Assembly: GCA_947305045.1 (NCBI GenBank)
Contig: CAMZCW010000076.1
Location: 1-9,777, forward strand
DNA: 9,777 nt
Origin: an uncultured Bacteroidales bacterium
Lineage (GTDB): Bacteria; Bacteroidota; Bacteroidia; Bacteroidales; UBA932
Direction: 5' to 3'
Part shown: positions 5,190 through 9,777 of the stretch, piece after piece
How the letters are laid out: every line of letters starts with the position of its first letter
Numbering within the stretch: position 1 is the first letter of the stretch
The notes under the pieces: generated by a model
Database searches by the model: none
What the model saw: only the letters and a program-made list of their open reading frames with translations
What the model was told of the DNA's origin: nothing
Position numbers and translations under genes: made by a program

Positions 5190-7982
5190 ATGGCAAAGAA
5201 AGAGTACATACAAGTGCGGGGTGCGCGGGCCAACAACCTGCAAAACATGGATGTGGCCATCCCCAGGGGGGAATTTGTGGTGGTGACGGGCCTCAGCGGG
5301 TCGGGAAAAAGTTCGCTGGCCTTTGACACCATCTACGCAGAGGGCCAGCGCCGCTACATGGACACCCTGTCCACCTATGCCAAGCACTTCATGGGCATCC
5401 TGGAAAAGCCTGAGGTAGAGGAAATCACCGGCCTTAGTCCCATCATTGCCATCGAACAGAAAACCACCGGCAACAATCCCCGTTCCACGGTGGGCACCAT
5501 CACGGAAATCTACGACTTCCTGCGCCTGCTGTATGCCAAAGGCTCCCGGGCCTATTCCCCGGAAAGCGGCCGGGAAATGGTCCGCTACACGGACGCCCAG
5601 ATCGTGGACCTCATCATGAGCCAGTACAGCGGACGCAAGTGCTACCTCCTCGCGCCGCTTATCCGGGGCCGAAAAGGTCACTACCGGGAACTCTTCGACC
5701 AAATGCGCAAACGCGGCTACACGGAAGTGCGCATAGATGGAGAAATCCTTGAGCTGCAAAGCGTTACGGCACTGGACCGATACAAACCCCACTTCATAGA
5801 ACTGGTGGTGGACCGGCTCAAGCCCGCTGCCGGGGACGACCGCCGGGTGCGGGAATCCGTATCCCGCGCTTTGAATCTGGGCAAGGGCTCCGTGGCCATC
5901 CTGGACCAGGAAACCGGCTCCCTTTCCCACTATTCCAAGCACCTGGTGGACCCGGAGAGCGGCCTGTCCCTGCAGGAACCGCAGCCGCACAGCTTCTCCT
6001 TCAACTCGCCGCAAGGCTATTGCCCCCATTGCAAGGGCCTCGGGACCATTGTGGACGTGAACATGGACACCATTATCCCGGACCGCAGCAAGTCCGTCGC
6101 GGACGGCGGCATTGTGCCGCTGGGGAAGGTGCGGGAAAACCGTAAATTCGACATCATCCGGGCCATCGCCCGCAAATACAATTTCAGTCTGTATGACCCC
6201 ATCGACGCCCTCCCGGACGAGGTAGTGAGCCTCCTCGTATTTGGCTCCGAGGACCTTTTCCGCGTGGGCGAGGGCAACCTCACGGAGATGGAAAGCTGGG
6301 GCGGGGTTATCGACAACATTGAGGATACCGTCACCTGTCCCGTCTGTAAGGGCACACGCCTGAATGCAGAGGCTCTTTGCTTCCGGGTCGATGGAAAGAC
6401 CATCCCGGAGGTAGCTGCCATGGAAATGACGGAGCTGCGTAAGTGGCTGGATACCATCCCGGAAGGCTTCAACCAGCGGGAGAAAAACGTGTCGCGGGAC
6501 ATCCTGAAGGAGCTCCGGGAACGCGTGCAGTTCATGCTGGATGTGGGCCTGGACTACCTGTCGCTGGACCGGCCCACGGGGTCGCTCTCCGGCGGCGAGA
6601 GTCAGCGCATCCGCCTGGCCACGCAAATTGGCTCCAAACTGGTGAACGTGCTGTATATCCTGGACGAGCCTTCTATCGGCCTGCACCAGAAGGACAACCG
6701 CAAACTCATTGCTTCTTTGAAGGCCCTCCGGGACGAGGGCAACTCCGTAATGGTGGTGGAGCACGATGCAGAAACCATGCTCAGCGCAGACTGGCTGGTG
6801 GACGTGGGCCCCGGCGCCGGCGAGCATGGCGGCCATGTGTGCCTGAATGCCCCGCTGCAAACGCTTCTGAAAGGCAAAAAGATGGATGCCGATACTGCAG
6901 CGCACGCGGTGATTGGCCCGTCCGTAACGCTGGATTACCTGCAAGGGAAGCGGTCCATTCCCGTTCCGGCCCTGCGCCGCAAGGGAAACGGCCTTTTCCT
7001 CACGCTCAAGGGCGCCACGGGAAACAACCTCAAGGACGTGGACGTCCGCTTTCCGCTGGGCTGCCTCATTGGCGTGGCGGGCCTGTCCGGCTCCGGCAAA
7101 AGCTCGCTGGTAAACGAGACCCTTATGCCTATCCTGAAGCAGAAGTTTTACCGCTCCAAGGAGCGCCCGCTGCCGTACAAGGCCATCGAGGGAGTGGAGC
7201 ATATTGACAAGCTCATCGAGATAGACCAGAGCCCTATCGGCCGCACGCCCCGCTCCAATCCGGCCACCTTTACGGCCGTTTTCAACGACATCCGGGCGCT
7301 GTTTGAGGAAACGCAGGATGCCAAGGTGCGCGGTTACAAAGCCGGCATGTTCTCCTTCAACGTACCCGGCGGCCGCTGCGAGGAATGCAAGGGCGCCGGC
7401 ATCAAGGTCATCGAAATGAATTTCCTGCCGTCCGTGCATGTGGCCTGTGAGGTCTGCGGCGGCAAGCGCTACAAGGAAGAAACCCTGGCGGTGAAATACA
7501 AGGGCAAAAGCATCAACGACGTCCTGGAAATGCCCATCAGCGAGGCCTACGAGTTCTTCAAGCCCGTTCCCCGCATCGCTGCCAAGTTAAAGGCCCTGGT
7601 CGATGTCGGCCTGGGTTATATTCACCTTGGCCAGAGCGCCGTTACCCTGTCCGGCGGCGAGAGCCAGCGCATGAAACTGGCCGCGGAACTGTCCCGCCCT
7701 TCCACTGGAAAAACGCTGTATATCCTGGACGAGCCCACCACGGGCCTTCACTTCGAGGACATCAACGTGCTCCTGGGCGTGCTCCAGCGCCTGGTAGATG
7801 CCGGCAACACGGTGATTGTCATCGAGCACAACCTGGACGTACTCAAATCTATGGACTATGTCTTTGACATGGGCCCCTCCGGCGGCCGCAAGGGTGGCCG
7901 CATCGTGGCGGAGGGTACCCCGGAAGACCTTGCCCTGGACCCTGCCTCCGTCACCGGCCCCTTCCTGAAGGACGTGCTGTAA
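5190..7982 (+). CDS. uvrA: UvrA, excinuclease ABC subunit A
   Basis: A full-length 930-residue UvrA, the DNA-damage-sensing ATPase that loads UvrB in nucleotide excision repair, in the cytoplasm. It carries two ABC ATPase modules. Module I: Walker A GLSGSGKSS (34-42), signature LSGGESQ (466-472), Walker B YILDEP (489-494). Module II: Walker A GLSGSGKSS (631-639), signature LSGGESQ (820-826), Walker B YILDEP (844-849). The C-terminal zinc module is intact, with Cys pairs 730/733 and 753/756. The N-terminal zinc module keeps CPHC (278-281), but the position of its first CxxC reads DPES (254-257), so this site looks degenerate; a further CPVC lies at 383-386. The start is secure because MAKKEYIQVRGARANNL matches the usual UvrA N-terminus. 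The gene stands alone, divergent from the receptor operon, with a -7 element almost touching its ATG. Repeat copy C begins 5 bp after the stop. A long antisense open frame over this gene is a codon-bias artefact. Confidence 0.98.
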   Translation: MAKKEYIQVRGARANNLQNMDVAIPRGEFVVVTGLSGSGKSSLAFDTIYAEGQRRYMDTLSTYAKHFMGILEKPEVEEITGLSPIIAIEQKTTGNNPRSTVGTITEIYDFLRLLYAKGSRAYSPESGREMVRYTDAQIVDLIMSQYSGRKCYLLAPLIRGRKGHYRELFDQMRKRGYTEVRIDGEILELQSVTALDRYKPHFIELVVDRLKPAAGDDRRVRESVSRALNLGKGSVAILDQETGSLSHYSKHLVDPESGLSLQEPQPHSFSFNSPQGYCPHCKGLGTIVDVNMDTIIPDRSKSVADGGIVPLGKVRENRKFDIIRAIARKYNFSLYDPIDALPDEVVSLLVFGSEDLFRVGEGNLTEMESWGGVIDNIEDTVTCPVCKGTRLNAEALCFRVDGKTIPEVAAMEMTELRKWLDTIPEGFNQREKNVSRDILKELRERVQFMLDVGLDYLSLDRPTGSLSGGESQRIRLATQIGSKLVNVLYILDEPSIGLHQKDNRKLIASLKALRDEGNSVMVVEHDAETMLSADWLVDVGPGAGEHGGHVCLNAPLQTLLKGKKMDADTAAHAVIGPSVTLDYLQGKRSIPVPALRRKGNGLFLTLKGATGNNLKDVDVRFPLGCLIGVAGLSGSGKSSLVNETLMPILKQKFYRSKERPLPYKAIEGVEHIDKLIEIDQSPIGRTPRSNPATFTAVFNDIRALFEETQDAKVRGYKAGMFSFNVPGGRCEECKGAGIKVIEMNFLPSVHVACEVCGGKRYKEETLAVKYKGKSINDVLEMPISEAYEFFKPVPRIAAKLKALVDVGLGYIHLGQSAVTLSGGESQRMKLAAELSRPSTGKTLYILDEPTTGLHFEDINVLLGVLQRLVDAGNTVIVIEHNLDVLKSMDYVFDMGPSGGRKGGRIVAEGTPEDLALDPASVTGPFLKDVL

Positions 7983-7987
7983 GCCTC

Positions 7988-8177
7988 GTCATGCCCGGCC
8001 CCGACCTTGTCATGCCCGGCCCTGACCGGGCATCTCCCGCCGCATGAGATACGCTCGGCCTTCGGCCTCGGTATGACAGGACAGCCACCGCCACGTTTTG
8101 GCCCCATAACGCGCCGCTGGCGGACCTTTCGGCCCGCCAGTGCTACGTTTCCCCGCCAAAACGCGACCGTGGCGGGA
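7988..8177 (-). repeat. Dispersed structured intergenic repeat, copy C (complete, inverted)
   Basis: A complete 190-bp copy in reverse orientation to A and B. It fills nearly all of the space between the uvrA stop (7982) and the acyl-CoA synthetase stop (8192). On the plus strand it opens with two GTCATGCCCGGCC units (7988 and 8009); the second forms the perfect stem ATGCCCGG/CCGGGCAT (8012-8033). It continues with ATCTC, GAGAT and the GGCC-TTC-GGCC hairpin to ATGAC (8073-8077), then the stem CTGGCGGACC/GGCCCGCCAG around TTTC (8117-8140), and ends with the outer stem CCCGCCA/TGGCGGG. Between two convergent genes these stems could act as a bidirectional terminator or mRNA 3' stabiliser. No U-tract is evident, so intrinsic termination is inference. 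Confidence 0.93.
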
Positions 8178-8191
8178 CCGGGCTCAATAAA

Positions 8192-9777
8192 CTAAGCCAG
8201 CGCCTTGCGGTTGCGCTCGTTGTGGAGTTCCTTGCCTTCTGCGGTGTACAGGTAGTTCAGGAGGTCCTCATAGTGCTCTTCCACCTTGCCGCGGACAATC
8301 TTCATGGTGGAGTTCATCATCTTGTTGGCAATGGTGAATTCCTCGTCGCAGATGCCAATGGCACTGGGCAGCCAGCGCTCCGGGAACATGCCTTCGTGTT
8401 TGCCCCCCTTCTTGTAAGTATCGACATCGGCCTGAATGAGATCCAGCATGTAGTCCTTTCCTTCCTTGGAGGCGGGGTCCAGGCCCTGCTTCTGGCAGGC
8501 TTCCGCCAGGGCAGCCTTGTCCGGCACCACCAGGGCTACGCAGTAGGGGTTCTGGTTGTTGTGGAGCACGCAGGCGTTTACCCACTTGGAGGTTTCCGTG
8601 AAGTTGTCCTCGAAGCCTTCCGGGCTGTATTTTTCGCCGTCGGAGGAGATGAGGAGGCTCTTGAATCGGCCCACAACATACAGGAAATCAGGGTCTTCCG
8701 GGCAAATGTAGCCCATGTCGCCGGTGTGGAGCCAGCCGTCAATGATGGTATCGGCCGTGGCTTTGGGGTTCTTCCAGTAGCCGGCCATCACGTTTTCTCC
8801 GCGGATGACAATCTCGCCTTTGGTGCCGTTGGGTACCTGTTTGCCCTCTGCATCCAGGATGACGCAGTCCATGGGCTTGACAATGCGGCCGGAGGAACCA
8901 AAGCGGGCGTGGCCTTCCGAGTTGGCGCAGATGATGGGCGTGGCTTCCGTAAGGCCGTAACCCTGGAACATGGGCATGCCCACGGCGCAGAAGAAGCGTT
9001 GCAGTTCAATGTCCAGCAGGGCACCGCCGCCCACGAAGAAGCGCATGCGGCCGCCGAAATTCTCGCGTACCTTGGAGAACACCAGTTTGTCGAACAGGTC
9101 CACCAGGGGTTTGCGCCAGGCCGATCCGCCGGTTCCGCGGTTGTAGTATTCCTTGTTGTATTTGATGGCATTGTCCAGGGCAAAGTAGAAGAGTTTCTCC
9201 GTGAAACCGCCCTTCTTCTTGATGGCGCCCTCGATGTTCTTCTTGAAGTTGCGGGCCAGGGCCGGTACGGAAAGCATCACGTGCGGACGCACCTCCGAGA
9301 TGGCCATGGGCACGTTACGCAGCGTTGCCAGGGCGTTTTTGCCAATAGGGACAAAGGCAATGGAGCCGCCGTAAATCATCATGGTGTACATGCCGGCCAC
9401 ATGGGCGAAGCAGTGGTCCAGCGGGAGGATGATGAGCATGACCTCGCCTTCGTTGATGCTGATGACGGAGTTGCCCTGCTCCACGTTGGCGGTGTAGTTG
9501 CGGTGGGTGAGGAGGATGCCCTTCGGGTCCGCCGTGGTGCCGGAGGTGTAGGAAATGTTGGCATAATCGTCCGGGCCGATGGATTTGTACCGGGCCTCGA
9601 ACTCTGCGCGGTGGGCCTTGAGGAATTCTGCGCCCATCTTCTGGATTTCGCTGATGCGCATCTCCTTGGGCTCCAGGGAGGGGAAGTCGAAGGCGGTATC
9701 GTCAAAGACAATCACTTTCTCTACGGCGGGGCATTCCGGCAGGATGGCGCGGATTTTGGGCAGGTGGTTGCCGGACA
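8192..9777 (-). CDS. Long-chain acyl-CoA synthetase (AMP-forming), 5' end outside window
   Basis: An adenylate-forming enzyme that activates fatty acids with ATP and CoA, probably cytoplasmic or at the inner membrane. The frame is open to the window edge, so 527 residues are visible and the true start lies beyond 9777; the GTG at 9715 is an internal Val codon. Motifs, numbered from the first visible residue: the ATP loop YTSGTTADPKG (76-86), FFVGGGALLDIELQRFF (246-262), QGYGLTEATP (271-280), WLHTGDMG (348-355), and the hinge block GRFKSLLISSDGEKYSPEGFE (369-389). The C-terminal lobe includes NKMMNSTMKIVRGKVEEHYE (484-503), which supplies a candidate catalytic Lys. This motif set is that of long-chain acyl-CoA synthetases (FadD/FAA type). 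The gene ends 14 bp from repeat copy C and converges on uvrA. Substrate chain length cannot be read from the sequence. Confidence 0.95.
   Translation of the reverse strand, partial: SGNHLPKIRAILPECPAVEKVIVFDDTAFDFPSLEPKEMRISEIQKMGAEFLKAHRAEFEARYKSIGPDDYANISYTSGTTADPKGILLTHRNYTANVEQGNSVISINEGEVMLIILPLDHCFAHVAGMYTMMIYGGSIAFVPIGKNALATLRNVPMAISEVRPHVMLSVPALARNFKKNIEGAIKKKGGFTEKLFYFALDNAIKYNKEYYNRGTGGSAWRKPLVDLFDKLVFSKVRENFGGRMRFFVGGGALLDIELQRFFCAVGMPMFQGYGLTEATPIICANSEGHARFGSSGRIVKPMDCVILDAEGKQVPNGTKGEIVIRGENVMAGYWKNPKATADTIIDGWLHTGDMGYICPEDPDFLYVVGRFKSLLISSDGEKYSPEGFEDNFTETSKWVNACVLHNNQNPYCVALVVPDKAALAEACQKQGLDPASKEGKDYMLDLIQADVDTYKKGGKHEGMFPERWLPSAIGICDEEFTIANKMMNSTMKIVRGKVEEHYEDLLNYLYTAEGKELHNERNRKALA

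Noticed and set aside
5142..7439. 765-codon open frame antisense to uvrA
   Set aside because: uvrA is unambiguous on the other strand. The antisense product has no recognisable domain or motif. GC-rich codon bias in uvrA removes antisense stops.
8007..8195. Peptide frames running through the repeats, alike in copies B and C
   Set aside because: The similarity follows from DNA identity of the repeat. Frames start at unrelated ATGs, both strands are open, and the content is low-complexity Pro/Arg/Gly. Such frames are likely spurious annotations.
9713..9715. GTG as the start of the acyl-CoA synthetase
   Set aside because: The same frame continues open to the window edge with a plausible synthetase sequence (SGNHLPKIRAILPE), so the GTG is an internal Val codon.

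Overview
The window looks like a chromosomal segment of a GC-rich member of the Bacteroidales. The evidence is a serpin made as a lipoprotein, a TonB-dependent receptor paired with a small calycin-like lipoprotein, and upstream sequences that match the Bacteroidetes -7 promoter element TAnnTTTG at three genes. There are no tRNAs, rRNAs, CRISPR arrays, transposase genes or phage genes. The exact genus cannot be fixed from this sequence alone.

Layout, left to right. Positions 1-140 hold a partial copy (A) of a dispersed, highly structured repeat. A small secreted protein of unknown function follows at 188-805 (+). It converges on a serpin lipoprotein gene at 828-2126 (-). The gap upstream of the serpin (2127-2480) holds the serpin promoter and a complete copy (B) of the repeat. 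Next is a two-gene operon on the minus strand: a TonB-dependent outer-membrane receptor (2918-5074) and a calycin-like lipoprotein (2481-2921), joined by an ATGA stop/start overlap. A 115-bp divergent promoter region (5075-5189) separates this operon from uvrA (5190-7982, +), the nucleotide-excision-repair ATPase. A third repeat copy (C, 7988-8177, inverted) fills the gap between uvrA and the convergent 3' end of a long-chain acyl-CoA synthetase gene (8192-9777, -), whose 5' end lies outside the window.

The genes do not form one pathway. The receptor and calycin-like lipoprotein probably work together in the envelope. The serpin probably protects the cell surface or periplasm from proteases. 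UvrA and the acyl-CoA synthetase are housekeeping functions.

The most unusual content is the 190-bp repeat. Three copies lie within 8.2 kb, 95-97% identical and without indels over the compared length. Each complete copy is a string of hairpins: a 10-bp stem closed by a GAAA loop, two REP-like half-units facing each other (GTCAT...ATCTC against GAGAT...ATGAC), and a 21-nt tandem tail. Both complete copies lie just after a gene 3' end in the same orientation relative to that gene. It is the best candidate here for an undescribed element family. Second in interest, uvrA and the receptor gene both have a -7 element 6-8 nt before the ATG, which predicts leaderless or nearly leaderless transcripts.
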